Shown: positions 1-9,603, numbered from the stretch's first letter. The stretch is DNA of 64,000 nt from Zhengella sedimenti (GCF_046506625.1 NZ_JBKFFP010000003.1:124001-188000), one strand, 5' to 3'. A program made the numbers and translations. The notes: generated from the sequence alone by a model not told the origin.

Positions 1-1621
1 CGCCGCCAAAACTTGGCACCTCGATCTTGATGTCGTCGGGATTGATGACCTTCTGGTCATCCTTGTAGTGGGTCACAAGGCGCGGATAGGCGATGATCAG
101 CAGGATCACGCAGAACTGGATGATGATGTAGGGAATGGCGCCCTTGTAGATCTCGGTTGTCTTGACGCCCGGCATCGTCAGGTTCGTCGCCTTGTCGACC
201 CATTCGGAGCGCGGCGCGATGGAGCGAAGGTAGAAGAGCGCGAAGCCGAAGGGCGGCGTCAGGAACGACGTCTGCAGGTTGATACCCAGGATGATGCCGA
301 ACCAGATCAGGTCGATGCCGAGCTTCTCGGCGACGGGCGCCAGCAGCGGCACGAGGATGAAGGCGATCTCGAAGAAATCGAGGAAGCAGCCGAGAATGAA
401 CACGATGATCGTGACGACGATCAGGAAGCCGTATTCACCGCCCGGCAGCGCCAGGAGCAGTTCCTCGATCCAGATATTGCCGTTCAGCCCGTAGAAGGTG
501 AGGCCGAAGACGCGCGCACCGATCAGGATGAACATGACGAAGGCAGTCAGCTTCGTCGTCGAATCGAGCGCCTGCTTGAGAACGGAGAAGTTGATCCGCC
601 GCTTCATCAGCGCCAGGACGAGCGCGCCGGTCGCGCCCATGGCGCCGCCTTCTGTCGGCGTGGCTATGCCGAGGAAGATCGTGCCGAGCACGAGGAAGAT
701 CAGCGCCAGTGGCGGGATCAGCACGATGACGACCTGTTCGGCCAGGCGCGACAGGATGCCGAGCTGGAAGCGCCTGTTGATGAGGCTGGCGGCAAGCGCC
801 ACGCCGACCGCTGTCGTCGCGGCCCAGACGAGCCGGACCTCGTAGCGCATGTCCGCGTAGACCGTGTGATAGGTGGCGAAATAGATGCCGACGGCCACGG
901 CGAGAATGACAATCAGCGAGGTGACGCCGCCGCCCAGCGTGCGGGCCTCCATCGGCAGGGCCGGCGCCCAGGACGGTTTCACCAGCGTGACGGCGAAGAC
1001 ATAGAGACAGTAGGCGCCGACGATGATGGCGGCCGGCAGCAGCGCGCCGACATACATGTCGCCGACGGACCGGCCGAGCTGGTCGGCCATGACGATGAGG
1101 ACGAGCGAGGGCGGCACGATCTGCGCCAGCGTTCCCGATCCGGCTATGGTGCCGGTCGCAAAGGAGCGGTTGTAGCCGTAGCGCATCATGATGGGCAGCG
1201 AGATCAGGCCCATGGCGATGACGGAGGCGGCGACGACGCCGGTGGTGGCCGCGAGGAGCGCGCCGACCAGGACGACCGCATAGGCAAGGCCGCCACGCAC
1301 CGGGCCGAAAAGCTGGCCGACGGTGTCGAGCAGGTCCTCGGCCATGCCCGAACGCTCCAGGATCAGCCCCATGAACGTGAAGAAGGGGATCGCCAGCAGC
1401 GTATCATTGTACATGATGCCGTAGATCCGCTCCGGATGGCTCTGGAGCAAAGGCCAGAACAGGCGGATCTCGCTGGAAAACAGCGACATTTCCACGCCGA
1501 TGGCGAAGAAGAGCAGGCCGCCGGCGGCCAGCGTGAAGGCCACCGGATAGCCGATCAGCAGCATCACCATGACGGAGACGAACATGATCGGCGCGAGTTC
1601 GTGTGCGATCAGGTCGAGCAT
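1..1621 (-). CDS. dctM: TRAP transporter large permease (DctM), C-terminus cut by window edge
   Basis: Large integral-membrane subunit of a tripartite ATP-independent periplasmic (TRAP) transporter, which imports organic acids using an ion gradient. About 540 codons read from ATG at 1621 to the left edge with no stop, so the C-terminus lies outside. The protein is almost entirely hydrophobic helices. It carries DctM-type stretches: AIPFFTFMGLILERSG near residues 80-95, LVGALLAATTGVVAAS near 120, and a GSGTLAQIVPPS loop near 160. A second related half contains IATPTEGGAMGA. The start codon overlaps the dctQ stop (ATGA), so the two genes are translationally coupled. The substrate cannot be read from the permease; the long form resembles the mannitol/chloroaromatic-type DctM subgroup, which is a loose label. 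Confidence 0.93.
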   Translation of the reverse strand, partial: MLDLIAHELAPIMFVSVMVMLLIGYPVAFTLAAGGLLFFAIGVEMSLFSSEIRLFWPLLQSHPERIYGIMYNDTLLAIPFFTFMGLILERSGMAEDLLDTVGQLFGPVRGGLAYAVVLVGALLAATTGVVAASVIAMGLISLPIMMRYGYNRSFATGTIAGSGTLAQIVPPSLVLIVMADQLGRSVGDMYVGALLPAAIIVGAYCLYVFAVTLVKPSWAPALPMEARTLGGGVTSLIVILAVAVGIYFATYHTVYADMRYEVRLVWAATTAVGVALAASLINRRFQLGILSRLAEQVVIVLIPPLALIFLVLGTIFLGIATPTEGGAMGATGALVLALMKRRINFSVLKQALDSTTKLTAFVMFILIGARVFGLTFYGLNGNIWIEELLLALPGGEYGFLIVVTIIVFILGCFLDFFEIAFILVPLLAPVAEKLGIDLIWFGIILGINLQTSFLTPPFGFALFYLRSIAPRSEWVDKATNLTMPGVKTTEIYKGAIPYIIIQFCVILLIIAYPRLVTHYKDDQKVINPDDIKIEVPSFGG

Positions 1622-2223
1622 CAGCGGGCCTCCTCGATGTCGAGTGCGGCTTCCGCCTCGGGCGGCAGGTCATGCTGGGGCATGGGGTCGTCGATGTCGC
1701 CGCGAAGCACGGCAATGCGCTTGATGATCTCGGAAATGCCCTGGGCCGTGAGCAGCAGGAAGCCGATCAGGACCATCATCTTGGCTGGCCACAGGATCAG
1801 CCCGCCGGCATTGGCCGAGATCTCGCCGCTGTTGTAGGAGCGCCAGAACCAGGGCCAGGCAAGCCAGACCATGAGCAGGCAGAAGGGCATCAGGAAGAAG
1901 GTGTGGCAGAAGAGGTCGACCCAGTCGCGCGTGCGCTTCGACAAACGGTTTGAAACGATGTCGATGCGGATGTGTTCGTTCTTCAGCAGGGTGTAGGCGG
2001 CCGCAAGCATGAAGACGGTGCCGTAGAGGTACCATTGCAGTTCGAGCAGTGCATTCGATGCACGCGGGATGGGCAGGAAGTCCGGCAGGCCTTCGCCGAG
2101 ATAGCGCACGGTCGCGTTGTAGGCCGATACCAGGACGGCAGCGAGGATAAGCCACGATACCTGCCTGCCGATGAAATCGTTAATTCGGTCGATGAGTCGC
2201 GAGACCGCCAGTAGAACCGTCAT
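1621..2223 (-). CDS. dctQ: TRAP transporter small permease (DctQ)
   Basis: Small membrane subunit of the TRAP transporter, which pairs with DctM. 200 residues with four hydrophobic segments: after residue 20 in IGRQVSWLILAAVLVSAYNA, near 65 in WYLYGTVFMLAAAYTLL, and two further on. The family hallmark E-H-I-R-I-D is present just after the second segment. I chose ATG at 2223 because AAGGGAGGG lies five bases upstream; a GTG 18 bases earlier would place that Shine-Dalgarno inside the gene. It overlaps dctM by four bases. No dctP solute-binding gene is found on the 5' side, so it is either beyond the left edge or elsewhere. Confidence 0.92.
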   Translation of the reverse strand: MTVLLAVSRLIDRINDFIGRQVSWLILAAVLVSAYNATVRYLGEGLPDFLPIPRASNALLELQWYLYGTVFMLAAAYTLLKNEHIRIDIVSNRLSKRTRDWVDLFCHTFFLMPFCLLMVWLAWPWFWRSYNSGEISANAGGLILWPAKMMVLIGFLLLTAQGISEIIKRIAVLRGDIDDPMPQHDLPPEAEAALDIEEAR

Positions 2224-2647
2224 GCATGCCCTCCCTTGCACCGGCTGCCCTGCCGGCGTGTTCTCCCGGACTCCCGGCTGCGCCGACAGTGCAACACAAG
2301 GGGTCGCTTGTCGACAGCAATACCGGTTCCCGCACGCCTGGCGGACCGCCCGGAATTTCCGGTTAGCAGATTTCAGGCGTGGCGAAAAGAAACTGGATAA
2401 GTTTTTTTACCAATTCATGCGTGTCCGCCAGGCACGGCGCATCCCGGCCCGTGGCACAGCCGGCAATTCCGTTACGCCAGACGGTCCATTCCGGTATTTT
2501 TCCGAATGGTTTCTGCTGGTTGGCTTCAACGGGCTTGCCAATATCAGCATTGGCGGCGAATTCGATTGACTGGATTTGCCCGGCGCAGAAAACTGCCCAT
2601 GTATTGGGAAGGGCCACGCAGAGGGCCCGCGCCGGAGGAACGACAAA
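2224..2647. other. Divergent intergenic region between dctQ and indolepyruvate oxidoreductase
   Basis: About 420 bases without a convincing gene. It must hold promoters for both divergent transcripts. Around 2340-2420 it is clearly less GC-rich than the flanks. I see no strong inverted repeat and no credible -35/-10 pair that I would commit to. Confidence 0.5.
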
Positions 2648-5600
2648 ATGACGCTTCACGCGGTTAGCCTTGCCGACAAGTTCGACCTGTCCAGGAACCG
2701 GATCTTCGTGTCCGGCGCGCAGGCGATCGTGCGCATGCTGATGATGCAGCGCGAGCTGGACCGGCGCAACGGACTTGATACGGGGGGCTTCGTTTCCGGC
2801 TATCGCGGTTCGCCGCTCGGCGGGCTGGACCAGCAATTCTGGAAGGCGCGCAAGGAATTCGCCGCCAACGACATCGTCTTCAAGCCCGGCCTGAACGAGG
2901 AACTGGCTGCGACGGCCTGCTGGGGCAGCCAGCAGACGGAACTGCTCGGCGAAGGCACCAAGGACGGCGTTTTCGCGCTGTGGTACGGCAAGGGCCCCGG
3001 CGTCGACCGGTCCGGCGACGTCTTCCGCCACGCCAACCTGGCCGGAAGTTCGAAGCATGGCGGCGTGCTGGCGCTGATGGGCGACGACCACACGGCGGAA
3101 AGCTCGACCAATGCGCATGCCACGGAATTCCTCTTCGTTGACACGATGATCCCGATCTTCAACCCGGCCGGCGTCCAGGAACTGATCGATTATGGCCTTT
3201 ACGGCTATGCGCTGTCGCGTTTCGCGGGCACCTGGTCGGCCCTCAAATGCGTCAAGGACAACATCGAATCGACCGCCTCCGTCGACGTTTCGCTCGACCG
3301 GCTCAACATCGTGCTGCCGGAATTCGACATGCCGAAGGGCGGGCTGAACATCCGCCACGAACTCAACCAGATCGGCCAGGAAGAGCGGCTGCACAACTAC
3401 AAGCGGGCCGCGGCGGCCGCCTTCATCCGTGCCAACGGCCTCAACCGCATCATCTATTCGGGCGGGGCGAACGCCAAGCTCGGCATCATCACGGTGGGCA
3501 AGAGCTACCTGGACGTGCGCGAGGCGCTGGACGAACTGGGCATCGACGAGGCACGGGCGAACAGGATGGGCATCCGCCTGTTCAAGGTGGCCTGTCCCTG
3601 GCCGCTCGACCTTGAGCATATCAAGGAATTCGCCCTTGGCCTCGACACGATCATCGTGGTGGAGGAAAAGCGCTCGCTCATCGAGGTGCAGGTACGCGAG
3701 GACCTCTACGGCACGGCGAACCAGCCCGTGGTGGTGGGCAAGAAAGACGAGCGCGGCGACTGGCTGTTCCCGGTCAAGGGCGCGCTCGATCCCAATGACA
3801 TCGCGGTGGCGATCGGGGAGCGCGTGCTGAAGGTCATCGGCCCGTCGGAGGAAATCGAGGCGCGCGTGAAGCAGATGCGCCAGTTCCAGGCCATGCTATC
3901 CGACACGAAGGACGTGGCGGTGCGCACCCCCTATTTCTGTTCAGGCTGTCCGCACAACACGTCCACACGGGTGCCGGAGGGGTCGCTGGCGGGCGCCGGG
4001 ATCGGCTGCCACTTCATGGCCCTGTGGATGGACCGCAGCACCGTCGGCTTCACCGCCATGGGCGGGGAGGGCGCGCAATGGGTGGGCCAGGCGCCGTTCT
4101 CGAAGCGCAAGCACATGTTCCAGAACCTGGGCGACGGCACCTACAACCATTCCGGTTCGCTGGCGATCCGCTACGCCATCGCCTCGGGCGTCAACATCAC
4201 CTACAAGATCCTTTACAACGATGCCGTGGCCATGACCGGCGGGCAGCCGCACGAGGGCACGCTTTCGGTCGACCACATCGCGGCGCAGGTGCGCGCGGAG
4301 GGTGTCGAGCGGATTGCTGTCGTCACCGACGAGCCGGACAAGTATGCCGGCGTGGTGGCGTTCCCGGAGCGCACGACCATCCATCACCGCGAGGAGATGG
4401 ACGCCGTGCAGCGCGAACTGCGCGAGGTGCCGGGCGTCTCGGTGCTGATCTACGACCAGACATGCGCGGCGGAAAAGCGCCGGCGGCGCAAGCGCGGCAC
4501 TTTCCCCGATCCCGACAGGCGGGTCATCATCAACGAGCTCGTCTGCGAGGGCTGCGGCGATTGCGGCGTGAAGTCCAATTGCGTCTCGGTCCAGCCGGTG
4601 GACACGGAGTTCGGCCGCAAGCGGCGCATCGACCAGTCAAGCTGCAACAAGGATTTCTCCTGCCTGGAGGGCTTCTGCCCCTCCTTCGTGACGGTGCATG
4701 GCGCCAGGATCCGCAAGTCCGAAGGCGCGAGCCTGGAGCAGGACCCGCTGGAGGGCGTGCCCGAACCCGCGCTGTTCGATCTTGGCAAGGGCGGATGGTC
4801 TTCCGTGGTCGACGGGGTCGGCGGAACGGGCGTGGTGACCATCGGCGCGATCCTCGGCATGGCGGCGCACCTGGAAGGCAAGGGATGCGGCATGATCGAC
4901 ATGGCCGGCCTTGCCCAGAAGGGCGGGGCTGTCTACTCCCATGTCCGCATCGCCGGGACGCCCGACGACATTCATGCGATCCGGGTCTCGGCCGGCAAGG
5001 CGGACCTGATCCTGGGCTGCGACCTCGTCGTTTCCGGTTCGGCCAAGGTGTTGGCGGCGACACGCGAGGGCGAGACACTGTTCGTGACCAACACGGCGGA
5101 AGTCATGCCCGGCGACTTCACGCGGTCGCCCGATTTCTCGCTGCCCACCGAACGCCTGAAGCAGGCGATCCGCAAGGCCGCAGGCGAGGAAAAGGCCCAT
5201 TTCTTCGACGCCACGCGCACCGCGACGACGCTTTTCGGCAATTCGCTGGGCGCCAACATGTTCATGCTCGGCTTCGCCTACCAGCACGGCGGACTGCCGG
5301 TTTCGTCGGAAGCGATCGAGCAGGCGATCCGCCTCAACGGCCAGGCCGTGGACATGAACATCGCCGCCTTCCGCTGGGGCCGCCGCGCGGCCCATGACCG
5401 GGACGGGGTGATGGCGCTGGTCGACCGCCTGCGCGGGCGGCCGCGGCCGGACTTCTCGGCCGAAACGCTCGACGAGATCATCGCGCGGCGCGAGGCCTTC
5501 CTGACAGGCTACCAGAATGCGGCCTATGCGAAACGCTACCGGGCCTTGGTCGAAAAGGTGCGCGCAGCGGAGGCCAAGGCGGCGCCGGGATCCACGGCGG

Positions 5601-6127
5601 TCACGGAAGCCGTGGCGCGCAACCTGTTCAAGGCCATGGCGATCAAGGACGAATACGAGGTCGCGCGTCTCTACACCGACGGGGCGTTCAGGCAGCAGAT
5701 GGCCCGCGAGTTTTCCGGCTATGACCGGCTGGAATTCCATCTGGCACCGCCCATCCTGGCGCGCAAGGACAACAAGGGCCATGCCCGCAAATCGCATTAC
5801 GGGCCGTGGATGATGAAGGCTTTCGGCGTGCTGGCGCGGCTCAAGGGCCTGCGCGGCACGGTCTTCGACATCTTTGGCCATACCGAGGAACGGCGGATGG
5901 AGCGGGCGCTGCGCGAGCGCTATGCCGGCGACGTGGAAATGCTCGCGAAGCGCCTGGACAGCAAGCGGATCGCCGCAGCCGTCGAGGTGGCGGGCATTCC
6001 CTCCATGATCCGCGGCTTCGGCCACGTGAAGGCGGCGAATGCGGCCAAGGCGGATGCGGCGCGCGAGCAGGCACTCAAGCGCTTTGAAAACCCTGAACCG
6101 GACATGGCGCTCGCAGCGGCCGAATAG
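2648..6127 (+). CDS. Indolepyruvate ferredoxin oxidoreductase, fused alpha-beta type
   Basis: Predicted to decarboxylate aryl-pyruvates such as indolepyruvate to the acyl-CoA with ferredoxin as acceptor, as part of aromatic amino acid catabolism. 1159 residues, the usual size of the fused proteobacterial form. The N-terminal half is the PorA-like region with GDDHTAESS near residue 160. SGCPHNTST follows near 433. The thiamine-diphosphate site GDGTYNHSG is near 495. A ferredoxin-like cysteine set CEGCGDCG...C lies near 632, and further cysteines follow in the KDFSCLEGFCPS stretch. A gamma-type Rossmann domain begins at VDGVGGTGVVT near 720, followed by a C-terminal domain. ATG 2648 was chosen over an upstream in-frame start because GGAGG precedes it at about nine bases. 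It appears monocistronic and diverges from dctQM. Confidence 0.92.
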   Translation: MTLHAVSLADKFDLSRNRIFVSGAQAIVRMLMMQRELDRRNGLDTGGFVSGYRGSPLGGLDQQFWKARKEFAANDIVFKPGLNEELAATACWGSQQTELLGEGTKDGVFALWYGKGPGVDRSGDVFRHANLAGSSKHGGVLALMGDDHTAESSTNAHATEFLFVDTMIPIFNPAGVQELIDYGLYGYALSRFAGTWSALKCVKDNIESTASVDVSLDRLNIVLPEFDMPKGGLNIRHELNQIGQEERLHNYKRAAAAAFIRANGLNRIIYSGGANAKLGIITVGKSYLDVREALDELGIDEARANRMGIRLFKVACPWPLDLEHIKEFALGLDTIIVVEEKRSLIEVQVREDLYGTANQPVVVGKKDERGDWLFPVKGALDPNDIAVAIGERVLKVIGPSEEIEARVKQMRQFQAMLSDTKDVAVRTPYFCSGCPHNTSTRVPEGSLAGAGIGCHFMALWMDRSTVGFTAMGGEGAQWVGQAPFSKRKHMFQNLGDGTYNHSGSLAIRYAIASGVNITYKILYNDAVAMTGGQPHEGTLSVDHIAAQVRAEGVERIAVVTDEPDKYAGVVAFPERTTIHHREEMDAVQRELREVPGVSVLIYDQTCAAEKRRRRKRGTFPDPDRRVIINELVCEGCGDCGVKSNCVSVQPVDTEFGRKRRIDQSSCNKDFSCLEGFCPSFVTVHGARIRKSEGASLEQDPLEGVPEPALFDLGKGGWSSVVDGVGGTGVVTIGAILGMAAHLEGKGCGMIDMAGLAQKGGAVYSHVRIAGTPDDIHAIRVSAGKADLILGCDLVVSGSAKVLAATREGETLFVTNTAEVMPGDFTRSPDFSLPTERLKQAIRKAAGEEKAHFFDATRTATTLFGNSLGANMFMLGFAYQHGGLPVSSEAIEQAIRLNGQAVDMNIAAFRWGRRAAHDRDGVMALVDRLRGRPRPDFSAETLDEIIARREAFLTGYQNAAYAKRYRALVEKVRAAEAKAAPGSTAVTEAVARNLFKAMAIKDEYEVARLYTDGAFRQQMAREFSGYDRLEFHLAPPILARKDNKGHARKSHYGPWMMKAFGVLARLKGLRGTVFDIFGHTEERRMERALRERYAGDVEMLAKRLDSKRIAAAVEVAGIPSMIRGFGHVKAANAAKADAAREQALKRFENPEPDMALAAAE

Positions 6128-6236
6128 GCCGGAAGAGAGATGAAAAAGTCAAAAAAAAGGCGGCAAACCGTCGTGAAATAAGGGTTTCTTAAGCCGGAAA
6201 TGCGAAAAGCCGGGTCCCGGGTACCGGATCTGGCGC

Positions 6237-8558
6237 ATGCAGGACAAGAACAGAAAAACAGTCCAGGACCAGACGCACGACGAGTTCTATATCGCGTTCG
6301 TGCAGTCGCTCTTCGAGAATGGGCGCACGCTGATGATGGGCGTGGTGACCCAGATCGCGATGCTGTTGCTTGTCTACTGGAAGACCGGCGATCCCGTTTT
6401 CGCCTATATCGCGATCGGAATCCTCCCCGTCGGGCTCTTGCGCTCCTACACGGTCAACCGCTACCGCAATGCCGGCATCGCCCAGACGCTGGCAGAGGCC
6501 AAGCGCCGCGAATGGGCCTATATCGCCGTCGGCGCGCTGCATGGCGCGGCACTCGGCGTCTTCACCGTCTACAGCATCTATTTCGTGCGCGACGAATTCG
6601 CCGAGGTCGCCTCGATCAGCCTTGCGCTGGCGACCGCGGTCTCCATTCCGGGCCGCAATTACGGCTCGTCGCGCATGGTGTTCGTCCTCAACACCTTCCT
6701 GTCGCTGCCGATCTCGGCAACACTGATCGCGCGCATGGACGTCTATCACGTCGTCCTGGGCCTGCTGCTGGCGCCGTTCCTGTTCGCAATCCAGACCTTT
6801 TCCACCGACATCCGCGACAAGGTGCTTTCGCTTCTCAGGGAAAAGAAGAAGGCAAGCGCACTGGCCGTCCGCTTCGACAAGGCGCTCAACACCATGTCGC
6901 ACGGTCTCGTCATGCTGGATGCGCGCGAATCGATCGTCGTGGCCAATTCACGGGCGTCGGACTTCTTCGGCCTGCGCAGCGCGCAGCACATGCAGGGGCG
7001 CACCTTCCATGCCCTGCTCAATCGCGGCGTCGCCGCGGGATTGCTGGACCGGCGGGACGCCCGCTACATCGCCGTCGAACTCTCTCGCGCCATCCGCGAG
7101 GGGCGCAACCGCAAGGTGCTGATCAAGCTTACCGACGGGCGCTATTTCGAACTGTCGGCCCGCGAGGGCGACGACGACCTTTCCGTGATCACGTTCGAGG
7201 ATGTTTCCTCGCGCATCGCATCGCAGGAAAAGATCCGCTACATGGCGCGCTTCGATGCCCTGACCGGCCTCGCCAATCGCGGCTACTTCCAGGAGATCGT
7301 GGCGGAATCGCTGGCCGAGGGCGACCCGGAGCGGATGTGCGCCATGCTGGTGCTGGACCTGGACGACTTCAAGGGCGTGAACGATTCGCTGGGTCATCCG
7401 GTCGGCGACGCCCTGATCTTCGCGCTCGGGGAGCGGCTGAACGCCCAGAACGAGGACCACCTGAAGGTTTCACGGTTCGGCGGCGACGAGTTCATGGTGT
7501 TCTTCGACGAGATCCATGACGAGGAAGACCTGAGGGAGAAGATCAACGCCCTCTACCAGCGGCTCAAGGCGCCGGCCGACGTCGCGGGCAACCTGCTGTC
7601 GTTGCAGGTGAGCGGCGGCGCGGTCATGGCCAAGGTCCGCGACACGAGCGTCGACAATCTGATCGTCAAGGCCGACCTGGCCCTCTACAAGGCCAAGGGG
7701 ATGGGCAAGAACAGCTGGGAACTGTTCGAGGAAACGCTCGACCGGGCCTTTCGCGAGCGGCAACGGCTGAAGGGCGAGTTGCGCGGTGCCATCGAGCGCG
7801 ACGAACTGACGGTGCTGTACCAGCCGATCGTCGATGCGCGGACCCTGCAGGTTGCCAGTTGCGAGGCGTTGTGCCGCTGGCATCATCCCGAACTCGGCAA
7901 CATTCCGCCATCGACCTTCATTCCGCTCGCCGAGGAAATGGGCATCATTTCCTCGATCTCTGCCTTCGTGCTGAAGCGGGCGACCCTCGATTGCGCCGAA
8001 CTGCCGGGCGATATCCGCATTTCCGTGAACCTGTCGGCAAACGATTTCCGTTCGCCCGAGATCGTGGCGACGGTCGAGCGGGTGCTGAAGTTCTCGGGGC
8101 TGGAACCTTCGCGCCTGGAGATCGAGGTCACGGAAACGGCGCTGGTGGACGACAAGGCGAAGACCTGGGCCTATCTGGAGGAACTCAAGGTTCTCGGCGT
8201 CACCATCGCGCTCGACGATTTCGGCACCGGCTACTCGAATCTCGGCTATCTGAACGCCCTGCCTCTCGACAAGATCAAGGTGGACCGGTCGTTCCTCTCG
8301 GAGATGGAAACCAACCCGAAGTCACTGGAACTGCTCAAGGGCGTTGTCGAATTGTCACGGCGCCTGCAGCTTGGCGTGACCATCGAGGGCGTGGAAACCG
8401 AACAGCAGTTCCGGCTGCTGGTGGAAACCGTGCACCCCGATTTCATCCAGGGCTTCCTGTTCGGCGCGCCGCTTTCCAAGCGCGGCATTGCCGCCATGAT
8501 CCAGGCAATCAGACCCCTCAAGGACGCGACCCGCAGGGCCAACGTCACGACACGCTGA
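6237..8558 (+). CDS. Membrane-anchored GGDEF-EAL cyclic-di-GMP protein
   Basis: Bifunctional-type c-di-GMP turnover protein, 773 residues. Residues 25-195 form several hydrophobic helices (a MASE-like sensor membrane region). A PAS-like segment follows (about 215-330, FDKALNTMSHGLVMLDA). The GGDEF domain has an intact RFGGDEF near residue 413. The EAL domain has CEALCRWHH near 541, VNLSAND, IEVTET, LDDFGTGYSNLGYL near 660, KVDRSF, EGVET and FIQGFLFG, so both catalytic motifs look intact. The allosteric RxxD I-site normally five residues before GGDEF is absent (EDHL instead), so product inhibition of a cyclase may be missing. The Shine-Dalgarno is weak. The gene stands alone, and the signal it senses is unknown. 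Confidence 0.95.
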   Translation: MQDKNRKTVQDQTHDEFYIAFVQSLFENGRTLMMGVVTQIAMLLLVYWKTGDPVFAYIAIGILPVGLLRSYTVNRYRNAGIAQTLAEAKRREWAYIAVGALHGAALGVFTVYSIYFVRDEFAEVASISLALATAVSIPGRNYGSSRMVFVLNTFLSLPISATLIARMDVYHVVLGLLLAPFLFAIQTFSTDIRDKVLSLLREKKKASALAVRFDKALNTMSHGLVMLDARESIVVANSRASDFFGLRSAQHMQGRTFHALLNRGVAAGLLDRRDARYIAVELSRAIREGRNRKVLIKLTDGRYFELSAREGDDDLSVITFEDVSSRIASQEKIRYMARFDALTGLANRGYFQEIVAESLAEGDPERMCAMLVLDLDDFKGVNDSLGHPVGDALIFALGERLNAQNEDHLKVSRFGGDEFMVFFDEIHDEEDLREKINALYQRLKAPADVAGNLLSLQVSGGAVMAKVRDTSVDNLIVKADLALYKAKGMGKNSWELFEETLDRAFRERQRLKGELRGAIERDELTVLYQPIVDARTLQVASCEALCRWHHPELGNIPPSTFIPLAEEMGIISSISAFVLKRATLDCAELPGDIRISVNLSANDFRSPEIVATVERVLKFSGLEPSRLEIEVTETALVDDKAKTWAYLEELKVLGVTIALDDFGTGYSNLGYLNALPLDKIKVDRSFLSEMETNPKSLELLKGVVELSRRLQLGVTIEGVETEQQFRLLVETVHPDFIQGFLFGAPLSKRGIAAMIQAIRPLKDATRRANVTTR

Positions 8559-8598
8559 AGGGCCGGCGGAAACACTGCCGGAGAACGATTTTTTCTAA

Positions 8599-8613
8599 TT
8601 AACCAATTGTTAA
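8599..8613. promoter_or_regulatory. CtrA-type binding site, TTAA-N7-TTAA
   Basis: TTAACCAATTGTTAA is an exact TTAA-N7-TTAA, the consensus of the cell-cycle regulator CtrA in alphaproteobacteria. It is followed at once by GGTTAAC. It sits about 100 bases upstream of the FeeM-like gene in an AT-rich island. The match is seen in the sequence; binding is inferred. Confidence 0.5.
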
Positions 8614-8635
8614 GGTTAACGATAGGTAAATGGAA

Positions 8636-8657
8636 CCCACCCATTTGTGGGCTTTTT
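8636..8657 (+). terminator. Weak hairpin with T-run downstream of GGDEF-EAL gene
   Basis: CCCAC, a six-base loop, GTGGG, then C and five T. The stem is only five base pairs, so it would be a marginal Rho-independent terminator for the upstream gene or a leader element of the next one. It lies between the CtrA-type site and the FeeM-like gene. Confidence 0.3.
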
Positions 8658-8712
8658 CCGAAGCGTTTGTTTGCCTACACTCTCCCTCTGGTTCTTTTAC
8701 GAGGGGAAGGCC

Positions 8713-9489
8713 ATGAATGCGGCAAGCGAACCCGCCGTCGTCGGCCAGTTGACGAGAACGGCGTCTGCCCAGGGCGCCATGCTCAAGCGCTTTCTGGCCT
8801 ATCTGGACCGGATCGAGTACAGGCGCGTGACCTGCGGCGAAGCCCTGGAAGAGGTCGCCCGTCTCCGCTACAAGTCCTATCTCCAGAACAGCCTCGTGAC
8901 CCGGAACGAAACCCGGCAGATCATCGACCAGTATGACGGCGACGCGAACGCCTACATCTTCGGGGTCTATCTGGACGAGGAACTCGTGGCGACGATCCGC
9001 CTCCATCATGCCTCGAAGGCGTTCCCGCGTTCGCCCGCCATGGAGATGTACAGAGACATCCTGATGCCGCGACTGGAGGCAGGAGACAGCTATATCGATC
9101 CCAGCAAGCTGGCTGTCGATCCCGACATCGTGTCGGGATCCATCATGATACCCACCGTGACCATGCGGCTGGCCTATATCGCCTGCCGCTACCTGCAGGT
9201 TCCCTACTACATCACCATGCTGCGGGACGACCACGAGGTCTTCTACAAGAAGATGTTCGGGTTCTACAGGATTGCGGAAGCCCGCGACTACAAGGGCGCG
9301 GTCAACTGCAGCGTGCCGCTGTACGAAGGCGACATCGCCCGGTTCGGCGCCACGACAGTCGAGCGTTTTCCCTTCTTCCAGTTCACGGAAGCGGAAGGGC
9401 GCATGCTCTTCGAGCGCCCGGTCGTCGGCGCTGGCGCGCCGCTCTCGATCCTGCCATCGGCGAAATACCTGATCGGCGAACCCGCGTGA
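8713..9489 (+). CDS. N-acyl amino acid synthase (FeeM-like) / GNAT-fold autoinducer-synthase-type protein
   Basis: 258 residues with the GNAT-type fold shared by FeeM N-acyl amino acid synthases and acyl-homoserine-lactone synthases. Such enzymes transfer an acyl chain from acyl carrier protein to an amino acid or related amine. Seen: an early V-x-x-L-R-Y-x-S-Y motif (EVARLRYKSYL) near residue 55 like the conserved start of these enzymes, then YDGDANAYIFGVYLDEELVATIRLH, a core strand pair. Next come a YIDPSKLAVDP stretch and YIACRYLQVPYYITMLRDDHEVFYKKMFGFYRI, resembling the acyl-donor region. ATG 8713 follows GAGGGGAAGG; an earlier in-frame ATG at 8647 would add a run without homology. A Crp/Fnr-type gene follows at 115 bases. 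The acyl and acceptor substrates are unknown. Confidence 0.75.
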   Translation: MNAASEPAVVGQLTRTASAQGAMLKRFLAYLDRIEYRRVTCGEALEEVARLRYKSYLQNSLVTRNETRQIIDQYDGDANAYIFGVYLDEELVATIRLHHASKAFPRSPAMEMYRDILMPRLEAGDSYIDPSKLAVDPDIVSGSIMIPTVTMRLAYIACRYLQVPYYITMLRDDHEVFYKKMFGFYRIAEARDYKGAVNCSVPLYEGDIARFGATTVERFPFFQFTEAEGRMLFERPVVGAGAPLSILPSAKYLIGEPA

Positions 9490-9603
9490 TACCGTTCCGC
9501 CGCGGCACTTGCGGTGGAGTCGCCTTGCGGCGTATATGATCCAGCCCACGCCACTCCGGACCGGTGCGGCGCGATTGTGGCATCACGGCATGGCGGCCAA
9601 GGC

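Noticed and set aside
68..1837. Long plus-strand open frame of about 590 codons
   Set aside because: It lies antisense to dctM and dctQ, is full of Arg/Asp/His/Gln with no domain, and is the usual shadow of hydrophobic high-GC genes.
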